Assembly: GCF_030580855.1 (NCBI RefSeq)
Contig: NZ_JAUQOP010000043.1
Span: forward strand, 1-41,493
Direction of reading: 5' to 3'
Length of the DNA: 41,493 nucleotides
Source of the DNA: Pseudomonas citrullilanati
GTDB lineage: Bacteria > Pseudomonadota > Gammaproteobacteria > Pseudomonadales > Pseudomonadaceae
The notes beneath the pieces are model-generated. The model had not been told where the DNA came from. It made no database searches and was given only the letters and a program-made list of their open reading frames with translations. Made by a program: the position numbers and the translations under genes. Below are positions 14,177-22,415 of the stretch, in pieces; positions within the stretch are counted from its first letter, which is position 1, and each line of letters opens with the position of its first letter.

Positions 14177-15505
14177 TTACTGGACCAGCGAACCCCGCAG
14201 GGAGTGCGGTTGCGCGGCGTCGATGTGCACGTCGGCGAACTGGCCGATCAGGGCCGGGGTGTCGCAGCGGAAGTTGACGATGCGGTTGTTTTCCGTGCGT
14301 CCCTGCAATTCGCCGGGGTCTTTCTTCGAATAATCGGTCACCAGGATCCGCTGGATGGAGCCGACCATTTGTCGGCTGATCTCGAAGCCTTGTTGATTCA
14401 AGCGGTGCTGCAAGGCGTTGAGCCGTTCCTTTTTCAGCTCCTCGGGGGTGTCGTCCGCCAGGTCGGCCGCCGGGGTGCCGGGGCGCTGGCTGTAGACGAA
14501 GGAGTAGGAGAAGTCGAAGCCGACATCCTCGATCAGCTTCATGGTCTGCTGGAAATCCTTCTCGGTTTCGCCGGGGAAGCCGACGATGAAGTCCGAACTG
14601 ATGCAGATGCCCGGCACGGCGGCGCGCAACTTGCGCAGCTTGGACTTGTATTCCAGGGCCGTGTGGTTGCGCTTCATGGCGGCGAGAATCCGGTCGGAGC
14701 CCGATTGGACCGGCAGGTGCAGGTGCTTGACCAGCTCCGGGACCTCGGCATGGGCCTGGATCAGGCTGTCGGAGAATTCCAGCGGGTGCGAGGTGGTGTA
14801 GCGGATGCGGTCGATGCCGTCCACGGCGGCCACGACGCGGATCAGCTCGGCGAGGTCCGCCAGGCGGCCGTCATGGGTCAGGCCGCGATAGCCGTTGACG
14901 TTCTGGCCCAGCAGGGTCACTTCGCGCACGCCGTTTTCCGCCAGGTGGATGATCTCGGCGATCACGTCGTCGAACGGCCGGCTGACTTCTTCGCCGCGGG
15001 TGTAGGGCACCACGCAGAACGTGCAGTACTTGCTGCAACCTTCCATCACCGAGACGTAGGCGCTCGGGCCGTCGATGCGGGGTTCGGGCAGGTGGTCGAA
15101 CTTTTCGATTTCCGGGAACGAAACGTCCACCTGCGGCAGCTTGGTCACGCGCGCGGCGTCGATCATCTCGGGCAGGCGGTGCAGGGTCTGCGGGCCGAAG
15201 ACCACGTCCACGTATGGCGCGCGATCGCGAATGGCGGCGCCTTCCTGGCTGGCCACGCAACCGCCCACGGCAATGACCATGTCCGGGTTGGCCAGCTTCA
15301 GTTCGCGCCAGCGGCCGAGCTGGGAATACACCCGGTCCTGGGCGCGCTCACGGATCGAGCAGGTGTTGAGCAGGATCACGTCCGCGTCCTCGGCGCGGGC
15401 GGTGACTTCCAGGGCCTGGTGATCGCCCAGCAGATCGACCATGCGCGAGCTGTCGTACTCGTTCATCTGGCAACCGTGGGTTTCGATGTAAAGCTTCTTG
15501 GCCAT
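14177..15505 (-). CDS. miaB: tRNA-2-methylthio-N6-isopentenyladenosine synthase MiaB
   Basis: A radical-SAM methylthiotransferase that modifies A37 of tRNAs reading UNN codons (442 aa, full length). The N-terminal UPF0004 domain contains ETHGCQMNEYDSSRM. The radical-SAM cluster ligands Cys157, Cys161 and Cys164 lie in CSKYCTFCVVPYTRGEE. A TRAM domain ends the protein (about 378-440). It is the first gene of the miaB-ybeZ-ybeY-corC-lnt run and is divergent from the DUF1820 gene, so both promoters lie in 15506-15637. Confidence 0.97.
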   Translation of the reverse strand: MAKKLYIETHGCQMNEYDSSRMVDLLGDHQALEVTARAEDADVILLNTCSIRERAQDRVYSQLGRWRELKLANPDMVIAVGGCVASQEGAAIRDRAPYVDVVFGPQTLHRLPEMIDAARVTKLPQVDVSFPEIEKFDHLPEPRIDGPSAYVSVMEGCSKYCTFCVVPYTRGEEVSRPFDDVIAEIIHLAENGVREVTLLGQNVNGYRGLTHDGRLADLAELIRVVAAVDGIDRIRYTTSHPLEFSDSLIQAHAEVPELVKHLHLPVQSGSDRILAAMKRNHTALEYKSKLRKLRAAVPGICISSDFIVGFPGETEKDFQQTMKLIEDVGFDFSYSFVYSQRPGTPAADLADDTPEELKKERLNALQHRLNQQGFEISRQMVGSIQRILVTDYSKKDPGELQGRTENNRIVNFRCDTPALIGQFADVHIDAAQPHSLRGSLVQ

Positions 15506-15570
15506 GGACGGATCATCACGTGATTCAAAGAACCGCGCATTATAGGGAACAAGTCACTGGCTTCCTACCG

Positions 15571-15597
15571 TTGCCCGAGCAGTGGCTATGCTATAGT
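15571..15597 (+). promoter_or_regulatory. Candidate sigma-70 promoter of the DUF1820 gene
   Basis: An extended -10 box, TGCTATAGT (TATAGT at 15592-15597), with TTGCCC upstream at 15571. The spacing is 15 bases, shorter than ideal, but the TGn extension can compensate. It lies about 40 bases before the start codon of the DUF1820 gene. Confidence 0.5.
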
Positions 15598-15637
15598 TTG
15601 CGCCCTCATTTTTACCCGCCGATGTCTCTCGCCAGCC

Positions 15638-15967
15638 ATGACCAAACGTGAAGCTCCAATCTACAAGGTGATTTTCCTCAACCAGGGCCAGGTGTTCGAA
15701 ATGTACGCCAAGCAGATCTACCAGAGCGATCTGTGGGGCTTCCTGGAGGTGGAGGAATTCGTCTTTGGCGAGCGCACGCAAGTGGTCGTCGATCCGAGCG
15801 AGGAAAAGCTCAAGGCCCAGTTCGAGGGCGTGGTCCGCAGTTTCGTACCCATGCACTCGATCGTGCGTATCGACGAGGTCGAACGCCTGGGCACCCCGAA
15901 AATCAGCGAAGCCCGCGGCACGGTCGGCAACGTGATGCCGTTTCCGATGCCGATGCCTGAGAAGTAA
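15638..15967 (+). CDS. DUF1820 family protein
   Basis: A 109-residue cytoplasmic protein with the DUF1820 pattern: YKVIFLNQGQVFEMYAKQIY, GFLEVEEFVFGE, and a C-terminal MPFPMPMPEK. The function is unknown. The family is widespread in gammaproteobacteria, and in Pseudomonas it sits divergent from miaB as here. The ATG at 15638 lies directly after CCAGCC with only a weak Shine-Dalgarno. A REP pair follows the stop. Confidence 0.9.
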   Translation: MTKREAPIYKVIFLNQGQVFEMYAKQIYQSDLWGFLEVEEFVFGERTQVVVDPSEEKLKAQFEGVVRSFVPMHSIVRIDEVERLGTPKISEARGTVGNVMPFPMPMPEK

Positions 15968-16005
15968 CTGACTGTCACTTGAGGAATAAAGCCGAGCACA
16001 GTTCC

Positions 16006-16137
16006 TGTGGCGAGGGGATTCATCCCCGCTGGGGCGCGAAGCGGCCCTGAAACCTGGCACCTCGGTATCAGAGATTGATTAGGTTGACTGCTTTGGGGCC
16101 GCTTCGCAGCCCAACGGGGATAAATCCCCTCGCCACA
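16006..16137. repeat. REP pair, GTGGCGAGGGG family
   Basis: Inverted arms TGTGGCGAGGGGATTCATCC and GGGGATAAATCCCCTCGCC, with inner complementary segments GCGAAGCGGCCC and GGGCCGCTTCGC. It separates the convergent DUF1820 and Sel1-repeat genes and ends 16 bases before the latter's stop codon. Confidence 0.85.
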
Positions 16138-16153
16138 GGGACCTGCGGTGGCT

Positions 16154-16708
16154 TCAGGGCAGCGGCGAGAACGGCGTGCGGCCGTCGGCGTTCTGCAGTT
16201 CCATCAGGTATTTGCGGAAGATCTGCCCGAGCACCTGGGTCGCGACTTCAAGTTCGTCACGGGGCATTTGTTCGGCGACTTCGTCGGCGGTGTCCAGGGC
16301 ATCTTCGGCACCGTTGACCGCGGCCATCTTCAGCACGATGTAGGCCTGGACATTGTTGGCAGGTACGCCTTCGCCATGGAAGAACATGCCACCGAGCTTG
16401 AATTGCGCCTGGGCATGGCCTTGCAGCGAGGCTTTTTCGAAATAGTCGAGGGCTTGCTTGAGGTCGCGCGGCGCAGCCTTGCCTTCGTAGTAGAACTCGC
16501 CCAACTCGTATTGTGCTTGTGCATCGCCTGCATCCGCCGCTTTTTGACAGGCGTCGAGTGCCGGTGCGAGATCTTGTGGCTGGGTGTTGAGCGTGCAACG
16601 GCCCAGCGCCGGGATCAACAACGAGTTGCCGCCTGCCTGGGCATTCGCCAGCAGGGGCTGAAGGAGCAACAGGCAGCCCAAGGCAAGGGTGCGGCCGGTG
16701 CGGTTCAT
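16154..16708 (-). CDS. Exported Sel1-like repeat protein
   Basis: A 184-residue protein with a signal peptide (MNRTGRTLALGCLLLLQ, cleavage after LANA). Sel1/TPR-like repeats fill about 60-130: DAQAQYELGEFYYEGKAAPRDLKQALDYF is one unit in extent and GHAQAQFKLGGMFFHGEGVP starts the next. Two cysteines (about 38 and 54) could form a disulfide before the repeats. Such proteins are usually periplasmic scaffolds; no partner is evident. The start at 16708 gives a clean signal peptide; a longer frame has none. It is the gene downstream of hemL in map position but upstream in transcription, with 217 bases between them. Confidence 0.85.
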   Translation of the reverse strand: MNRTGRTLALGCLLLLQPLLANAQAGGNSLLIPALGRCTLNTQPQDLAPALDACQKAADAGDAQAQYELGEFYYEGKAAPRDLKQALDYFEKASLQGHAQAQFKLGGMFFHGEGVPANNVQAYIVLKMAAVNGAEDALDTADEVAEQMPRDELEVATQVLGQIFRKYLMELQNADGRTPFSPLP

Positions 16709-16887
16709 GGGAATCGACTTACCTCTGAGGGGCGCGCGGACCCTCCGGGGGATCCAATAAGCGCGCATTATGAAATAAGCGGGGCCATCCTTACAAAGTC
16801 TTTACTCGTTTTTCTGCTGCGAGGGAATGCCAACGGCGACTTCGCGGCGAAATCCGTAGGAAAAGGCTAGGAGGTTGTCGGCGATCA

Positions 16888-16903
16888 CTGACGCCGGCGT
16901 CAG
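16888..16903. other. Perfect 16-bp palindrome
   Basis: CTGACGCCGGCGTCAG is a perfect inverted repeat with no spacer, followed by another CGTCAG half four bases later. It lies between the Sel1-repeat gene start and the hemL stop. No T-tract follows on either strand, so a simple terminator is unlikely. It could be a protein-binding site or part of a weak hemL 3' hairpin. Confidence 0.4.
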
Positions 16904-16925
16904 CCAGCGTCAGTTATCCACAGGC

Positions 16926-18209
16926 TTATTTCAAGGCCGCGAACGCCCGCTCGGCCGCATCGAGGGTGATCTTCAACTCCGCCTCGCCATGGGCGATGGA
17001 GGTGAAGCCGGCTTCGAACGCGCTTGGCGCCAGGTACACGCCGCCTTCGAGCATCAGGTGGAAGAAACGCTTGAAGCGGTCGGCGTCGCTGGCCATGACG
17101 TCTTCGAACGTGACGATGTCATCGGCGCCACTGAAATACAGGCCGAACATGCCGCCGGCCTGGGTGGTGACGAACGGGATGCCGGCCGCGTCGGCGCGCA
17201 CCTGCAAGCCGTCGAGCAGGCGGGTGGTGTAGTCGGTCAGTTCGGCATGGAAGCCTGGCCGGCTGATCAGGCGCAGGGTGGTCAGGCCGGCGGCCATGGC
17301 CAGCGGGTTGCCCGACAGCGTGCCGGCCTGGTAGACCGGGCCCAGCGGGGCGATGCATTCCATGATGGCGCGCTTGCCGCCGAAGCAGCCCACTGGCATG
17401 CCGCCGCCGATGATCTTGCCGAAAGTGCTCAGGTCCGGCGTCACGCCGTAGTGGGCCTGGGCACCGCCGAGGGCGACGCGGAAACCGGTCATCACTTCGT
17501 CGAAGATCAGCACCACGCCATGCTGGTCGCACAGGCGGCGCAGGCCTTCGAGAAAGCCTGGCGCCGGTGGTACGCAGTTCATGTTGCCGGCCACCGGCTC
17601 GACGATGATGCAGGCCACTTCCTGGCCGACCTCGGCGAGCATCTTCTCGACTTCTTCGAGGTCGTTGAAGGGCAGGGTCAGGGTGTGCTTGGCGAATGCC
17701 GCCGGCACGCCGGCCGAGCTCGGGACGCCTTGGGTCAGGGCGCCGGAACCGGCCTTCACCAGCAGGCTGTCGGAATGACCGTGGTAGCAGCCTTCGAACT
17801 TGATGATGCTGTCGCGGCCGGTGAAACCCCGCGCCAGGCGGATCGCGCTCATGGTGGCCTCGGTGCCGGAACTGACCATGCGCACCATTTCCATCGACGG
17901 CACGATGGAGCAGACCAGGTCGGCCATTTCGGTTTCCATCGCGGTCGGCGCACCGTAGGACAGGCCGTGGACCAGCTGCTGGCGCACCGCGTCGAGCACC
18001 TCCGGGTGGCTGTGGCCGAGGATCATCGGCCCCCACGAACCGACGTAGTCGACATAGCGCTTGTCGTCTTCGTCGGTCACGTACGCGCCTTCGGCGTGCT
18101 TGAAGAACAACGGCGTGCCGCCGACGCTCTTGAACGCCCGGACGGGGGAGTTCACGCCGCCGGGAATGTGTTTCTGGGCGCTGGCAAACAGGGTTTCGGA
18201 ACGGGACAT
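16926..18209 (-). CDS. hemL: Glutamate-1-semialdehyde 2,1-aminomutase
   Basis: Converts glutamate-1-semialdehyde to 5-aminolevulinate, the C5 route to heme (427 aa). The class III aminotransferase fold is complete. Lys265 in STFGKIIGGG binds pyridoxal phosphate, IFDEVMTGFR supplies the cofactor-contacting Asp, and SSGTEATMSAIRLAR is the phosphate-binding stretch. It is the last gene of thiD-thiE-hemL, 28 bases after thiE. This linkage of thiamine and heme genes is conserved in Pseudomonas without an obvious metabolic reason. Confidence 0.97.
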   Translation of the reverse strand: MSRSETLFASAQKHIPGGVNSPVRAFKSVGGTPLFFKHAEGAYVTDEDDKRYVDYVGSWGPMILGHSHPEVLDAVRQQLVHGLSYGAPTAMETEMADLVCSIVPSMEMVRMVSSGTEATMSAIRLARGFTGRDSIIKFEGCYHGHSDSLLVKAGSGALTQGVPSSAGVPAAFAKHTLTLPFNDLEEVEKMLAEVGQEVACIIVEPVAGNMNCVPPAPGFLEGLRRLCDQHGVVLIFDEVMTGFRVALGGAQAHYGVTPDLSTFGKIIGGGMPVGCFGGKRAIMECIAPLGPVYQAGTLSGNPLAMAAGLTTLRLISRPGFHAELTDYTTRLLDGLQVRADAAGIPFVTTQAGGMFGLYFSGADDIVTFEDVMASDADRFKRFFHLMLEGGVYLAPSAFEAGFTSIAHGEAELKITLDAAERAFAALK

Positions 18210-18237
18210 GGTTGGGCTCTCGAAATCGAAAAATGGA

Positions 18238-18864
18238 TTATTGGATCTGCAGCAGGGCGTTGAAGGCGCGGGCGCGGCGCGTCACTTCTGCACTGCTGTC
18301 GGCGCCGAACAGGCCATGGACCACGGCCAACAGGTCGACACCGTGGGCCACCAGCGGGGCGGCGTTGTCCAGGGTGATGCCACCAATGGCGCAGACCGGG
18401 ACGTGCAGCCGGGCATGGGCCTGTTCGAGCAGCTCAAGCGGTGCGCCAGGGGCGCCGGGCTTGGTGCTGGAGTTGAAGAAGCGCCCGAACGCCACGTAGC
18501 TGGCGCCTTCGGCGGCGGCCTGTTCGGCCAGCGCCAGGCTGGCATGGCAGGTGGAACCGATGATCGCCTTGCTGCCCAGCAGTGCGCGCACGGGGGCCAG
18601 CGGGCCGTCGGTCTGCCCCAGGTGCACGCCGACGCCCAGGCGCGCGGCCAGTTCGGCGTCATCGTTGATGATCAGCTGGGTGTTGTAGCGCTCGCACAGG
18701 TTGCGCAGCGCCTCGGCTTCGCGCAGGCGCCGGGCCTCGTCGCTGCTCTTGTCGCGGTATTGCAGCAGGGTGACGCCACCTTCCAGCGCCGCTTCGACAT
18801 ACGCGAGGAACTTGCCGGCCAGCAACTGGCTGTCGGTGATGGCGTAAAGGCCACGTAATTTCAT
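18238..18864 (-). CDS. thiE: Thiamine-phosphate synthase
   Basis: Joins the pyrimidine (HMP-PP) and thiazole (THZ-P) halves into thiamine phosphate (208 aa, usual length). It shows the TIM-barrel landmarks LYAITD near the start, LLQYRDKSSDE (diphosphate contacts), LIINDDAELA, GVHLGQTDGPL, YVAFGRFFNSSTKPGA and AIGGITLDNA. It follows thiD by 17 bases and precedes hemL by 28 bases, so the three are almost certainly one transcript. Confidence 0.96.
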   Translation of the reverse strand: MKLRGLYAITDSQLLAGKFLAYVEAALEGGVTLLQYRDKSSDEARRLREAEALRNLCERYNTQLIINDDAELAARLGVGVHLGQTDGPLAPVRALLGSKAIIGSTCHASLALAEQAAAEGASYVAFGRFFNSSTKPGAPGAPLELLEQAHARLHVPVCAIGGITLDNAAPLVAHGVDLLAVVHGLFGADSSAEVTRRARAFNALLQIQ

Positions 18865-18881
18865 TGCACAGGCCTCCGGAA

Positions 18882-19679
18882 CTATGAGCAGAAATCCAGC
18901 GGCAGGCGACGCGGTACGAACTGGCCTTGGCCCAGTCGTTCGGCATCGCGCAAGGTGCGCCAGGTGTAATCCAGTGCGCTCTTCACGGCGCTGGCCAGTT
19001 GTTCGCCCTGGGCCAGGCGGCCGGCCAGGGCGCTGGCGAGGGTGCAGCCGGAACCGTGGTAACTGCCGGGCAGGCGCTGGCAGGTGAAGGTGTCGCGGCG
19101 GCCATCGCGGCTGTACAGGCGATTATGGACTTCATGTTCATCGCCATGGCCGCCGGTGATCAACAGGTGCTTGACGAAAGGCAGCAGTTTTTCGGCGCAC
19201 TCATCGGCGCTGCCCTCGGGCAGTTCGGCGAGGATGCGTGCCTCGGGCAGGTTGGGCGTGGCGATGATTGCCAGGGGCAGCAGGCGTTCGCGCATGGCGT
19301 AGCCGACCTCGTCCTTGCCCAGGCGACCGCCACCGCCGGCGCGCAGCACCGGGTCGCAGACCATTGGCAGGTGCGGATGCGCCTGGAGCAGTTCGACCAC
19401 GGTGTCGACCATGTCCAGCGAGCCGAGCATGCCCAGCTTGACCGCCGCCACCGGAGAATCGTTGAGCACGGCGTTGGCTTGCGCCAACACCCACTCCCGG
19501 TCGAGCACGCGGAAATCGCTGACGTTGACCGTGTCTTGTACGGTCAGCGCGGTAACCGCCGGAGCGGCGTGACAGCCCTGGGCGAGCAGGGCTTCGATAT
19601 CTGCCTGCAAGCCGGCGCCACCACTGGGGTCGTGGCCGGAGAGACAGAGGACAACGGGACGAGAGCTGTAGATATTCAT
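18882..19679 (-). CDS. thiD: Hydroxymethylpyrimidine/phosphomethylpyrimidine kinase
   Basis: Phosphorylates HMP twice to give HMP-PP for ThiE (265 aa). The ribokinase-family motifs are present: LSGHDPSGGAGLQAD at the N-terminus and PGSYHGSGCTLASALAG near the C-terminus with the catalytic base region. The start at 19679 (MNIYSSRPVVLCLSGH) is the family start; seven extra codons upstream are possible but lack support. It is the first gene of thiD-thiE-hemL. I could not find the conserved TPP riboswitch core in the 280 bases upstream. Confidence 0.95.
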   Translation of the reverse strand: MNIYSSRPVVLCLSGHDPSGGAGLQADIEALLAQGCHAAPAVTALTVQDTVNVSDFRVLDREWVLAQANAVLNDSPVAAVKLGMLGSLDMVDTVVELLQAHPHLPMVCDPVLRAGGGGRLGKDEVGYAMRERLLPLAIIATPNLPEARILAELPEGSADECAEKLLPFVKHLLITGGHGDEHEVHNRLYSRDGRRDTFTCQRLPGSYHGSGCTLASALAGRLAQGEQLASAVKSALDYTWRTLRDAERLGQGQFVPRRLPLDFCS

Positions 19680-19959
19680 GGTGCGCGAGCTTACCACCAA
19701 ACCTTTCGGTCGGCGCGTACCTGTGACGCGGCCCCGAGGGTTGTCCGCTAATCTGACCGAAGCAACAGCTCTATCTCAATGCTTTCCCCTGAAACGCCCG
19801 TTCTAGAGCCTTCTGTGGGAAAAATTTCAATGGTGCATATTGGCCATCAACGGCTATGCTAGGCATGGATCCAACTCATAACAGGTAATGCCGGTTTTAC
19901 GTCTACTCAGGGAATGGGGGGCTTCCTGACTCAACCGGACAAGCCATGCTGGGGCTTAA
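19680..19959. other. Divergent intergenic region thiD / ladS
   Basis: About 280 bases that must carry promoters for the thiD operon (minus) and the sensor kinase gene (plus). A GGCTATGCTA at 19852-19861 is identical to the ten bases around the DUF1820 promoter and may mark a -10 region (TATGCT), but a good -35 is not evident. A six-G run lies at about 19915-19921. No riboswitch or small RNA gene is recognised. Confidence 0.35.
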
Positions 19960-22341
19960 ATGCGCTATTTGTTGATGTTGCTACTGTGCTTGTCCCCCTT
20001 GGCAAGTGCCCTTGAATTCGATGAGTTCACCCAAAGCCTGCCGTTGGGCCAGGCCCTGCAAGTGTTCGAGGACGCGAGCGGCAATGCCAGCCTCGATGAC
20101 GTCCTCGCCCAGGCCGCGGCCGGTGGCTTCAAGTCCCATGACAAGGCCACGCTGAATGCCGGCTATTCGCGCTCGGCATTCTGGTTGAAAGTCGATCTGC
20201 AGTACCGCCCCGCGAACCCGGACGCCCAGCGCACCTGGCTGCTGGAGTTGGCGTACCCACCGCTGGACCACCTCGACCTGTACCTGCCCGATGCCGCCGG
20301 GACCTACCAACGGGTGCGCCGGACCGGCGATGCATTGCCCTTCGCGAGCCGCGAGATCCGCCAGAACAACTACCTGTTCAGCATCGATTTCAAGCCTGGA
20401 CAACAGCGCACCGTCTACTTGCGCCTGCAAAGCGAAGGCTCGATCCAGGCACCGCTGACGCTGTGGTCGAGCACCGCCTACCTGGAGCAGCAGCCGGTGC
20501 GCTTGTACGTGCTGGGAATCATTTATGGCGTGCTGCTGGGGATGCTGGTCTACAACCTGTTCATCTACCTGAGCGTGCGCGACACCAGCTACCTCTATTA
20601 CATCGTCTACATCGCCTCGTTCGGCCTCTACCAATTGTCGGTCAACGGCGCGGCCGTGGAGTATTTCTGGCCGGACAACCCCTGGTGGACCAACGCCGCG
20701 ACGCCGTTCTTCATTGGCTGCGCGGGCCTGTTTGGCAGCCAGTTCGCCCGCAGCTTCCTGCAGACCGCCCAACACAGCCGCTGGCTCGATCGCTTGCTGT
20801 TGGCCCTGGTCGCCTACAGCGCCGTGGTGATCGGCCTGTCGTTGATGGCCAGCTATGCCTTGGCGCTGCGCCTGGCGACGGCGCTGGCCTTGGTGTTCAC
20901 CGTGGTGATCTTTACCGCCGGGCTGTTTGCCTGGTGGCGTGGCCTGCGGGTGGCGCGGTATTTCATCATCGCCTGGTCGGCGTTCCTGCTGGGGGGCGTG
21001 GTCAATACGCTGATGGTGCTCGGCTACCTGCCCAACGTGTTCCTGACCATGTACGCCAGCCAGATCGGCTCGGCCATCGAAGTGGCGCTGCTGTCCCTGG
21101 CCCTGGCGGACCGCATCAACGCCATGCGCGAGCAGCAGGCCCAGATCCTGCTCGACGCCGGGCAGAAGCTGGAGGTCCTCAACCAGCAACTGGCCCAGGG
21201 CAACAAGCTCAAGGATGAATTCCTCGCGACCCTGACCCATGAGCTGCGCACGCCGATGAATGGCGTGATCGGTTCGCTGGAATTGATGGAAACCGTCGAG
21301 ATGGACGAGGAATTGACCCAGTACCAGCAGACCGCCGCCGGTTCGGCGCGGGACATGATGCGCATGGTCAACGGCATCCTCACCCTCACCGAGTTGCAGG
21401 CCGGCAAGCTCAAGGCCAGTTCGACGCCCTTCAGCCTGCGCGAGGTGATCGACGCGCTGCAAGTGCAATTCGGCGCCAATGCGGCGGCCAAGGGCCTGGA
21501 CTTCAAGGTCGATGTGGCGCCAAGCCTGGCGGACCGGCTGCTGGGCGACCGTTGCAAGCTGGTCCAGTGCCTGGAATGCCTGCTGGACAACGCCATCAAG
21601 TTCACCCGGGTAGGCGGGCTGGCGCTGCGGGTCAGTGGCCGGACGACGGAGCTCGAACGGCAGGTGTTGTCGTTCGCGGTGATCGACACCGGTATCGGCT
21701 TTACCGACCTGGGGGAAGCGACGCTGTACCAGCGGTTCTTCCAACTGGACGGCTCCATGACCCGCGAGTACGGCGGCCTCGGCGTAGGCCTGGCGATCTG
21801 CCGGCAACTGGTGGAGTTGCTCGGCGGGCGCCTGACCCACACCTCGGAGCCGGGTCGCGGCAGTCGTTTCCAGTTGGACGTCGAGTTTGACATCGCCTTG
21901 CCCATGCCTGGCCCGGCGTCGCTGTCGTTCGCGCGCCAGGATGCACGCCTGCCCCAGGACTGCACCGTGCTGCTGGCGGATGACGACAGCATCGATCAAC
22001 TGGTGATGCGCGGCATGTTGCTCAAGCTCGGCTATCGGGTGCGCACGGCCGACAGCGGTCGCGCGGCGCTGGAGGTGTTGCAGGGTGAAAGTTTCGACGC
22101 CGTGTTGCTCGACTGCCAATCGCCGCCCTTCGATGGCGTGTCGGTCTGCTGCCAGATTCGCTCGCTGCCCGGTTGCGAGGAACTGCCGGTGCTGGTGGCC
22201 AGCCCGAACCTGGCACATGAGCGCTGCGCGTCGGGCGCCCTGGTCGATTACCTGGCCAAACCGGTGAAATTCGAGGCGTTGCAGGCCGTTCTCCAGCGCC
22301 GGGTGCTGTGTCCCAAGCAGGGTGAAAGCGCCGACATTTAG
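19960..22341 (+). CDS. ladS: LadS-type hybrid sensor histidine kinase (7TMR-DISM)
   Basis: A 793-residue membrane sensor. In order it has a signal-like N-terminus (to about 18), a periplasmic 7TMR-DISM extracellular domain (about 25-175), seven membrane helices (about 180-385), a HisKA domain with His427 in LTHELRTPMNG, an ATPase domain (N box DNAIKF, G boxes DTGIGF and GGLGVGLAI), and a receiver domain with Asp674/675, phospho-acceptor Asp718 and Lys767. Architecture, length and place beside thiD-thiE-hemL agree with LadS. In P. aeruginosa LadS passes phosphate through its receiver to the GacS HPt domain, raising RsmY/Z and favouring biofilm. The receiver reads DCQSPP where DCQMP is more common. 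LadS assignment rests on architecture and synteny. Confidence 0.9.
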   Translation: MRYLLMLLLCLSPLASALEFDEFTQSLPLGQALQVFEDASGNASLDDVLAQAAAGGFKSHDKATLNAGYSRSAFWLKVDLQYRPANPDAQRTWLLELAYPPLDHLDLYLPDAAGTYQRVRRTGDALPFASREIRQNNYLFSIDFKPGQQRTVYLRLQSEGSIQAPLTLWSSTAYLEQQPVRLYVLGIIYGVLLGMLVYNLFIYLSVRDTSYLYYIVYIASFGLYQLSVNGAAVEYFWPDNPWWTNAATPFFIGCAGLFGSQFARSFLQTAQHSRWLDRLLLALVAYSAVVIGLSLMASYALALRLATALALVFTVVIFTAGLFAWWRGLRVARYFIIAWSAFLLGGVVNTLMVLGYLPNVFLTMYASQIGSAIEVALLSLALADRINAMREQQAQILLDAGQKLEVLNQQLAQGNKLKDEFLATLTHELRTPMNGVIGSLELMETVEMDEELTQYQQTAAGSARDMMRMVNGILTLTELQAGKLKASSTPFSLREVIDALQVQFGANAAAKGLDFKVDVAPSLADRLLGDRCKLVQCLECLLDNAIKFTRVGGLALRVSGRTTELERQVLSFAVIDTGIGFTDLGEATLYQRFFQLDGSMTREYGGLGVGLAICRQLVELLGGRLTHTSEPGRGSRFQLDVEFDIALPMPGPASLSFARQDARLPQDCTVLLADDDSIDQLVMRGMLLKLGYRVRTADSGRAALEVLQGESFDAVLLDCQSPPFDGVSVCCQIRSLPGCEELPVLVASPNLAHERCASGALVDYLAKPVKFEALQAVLQRRVLCPKQGESADI

Positions 22342-22415
22342 GCGTTTATGACACTTTGTTCGGCCGGGAGGCGGTGCTTAACTGAGCGTCTGCTGGCTGA
22401 CCGAGGAGCCCCGTC

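Noticed and set aside
19680..19959. TPP riboswitch ahead of the thiamine genes
   Set aside because: I looked for the conserved CUGAGA and the second core element on the minus strand upstream of thiD and found neither.
19981..22218. A 745-codon open frame antisense to ladS
   Set aside because: It is another codon-bias shadow; the plus-strand kinase has all its motifs in order, while this frame has none.
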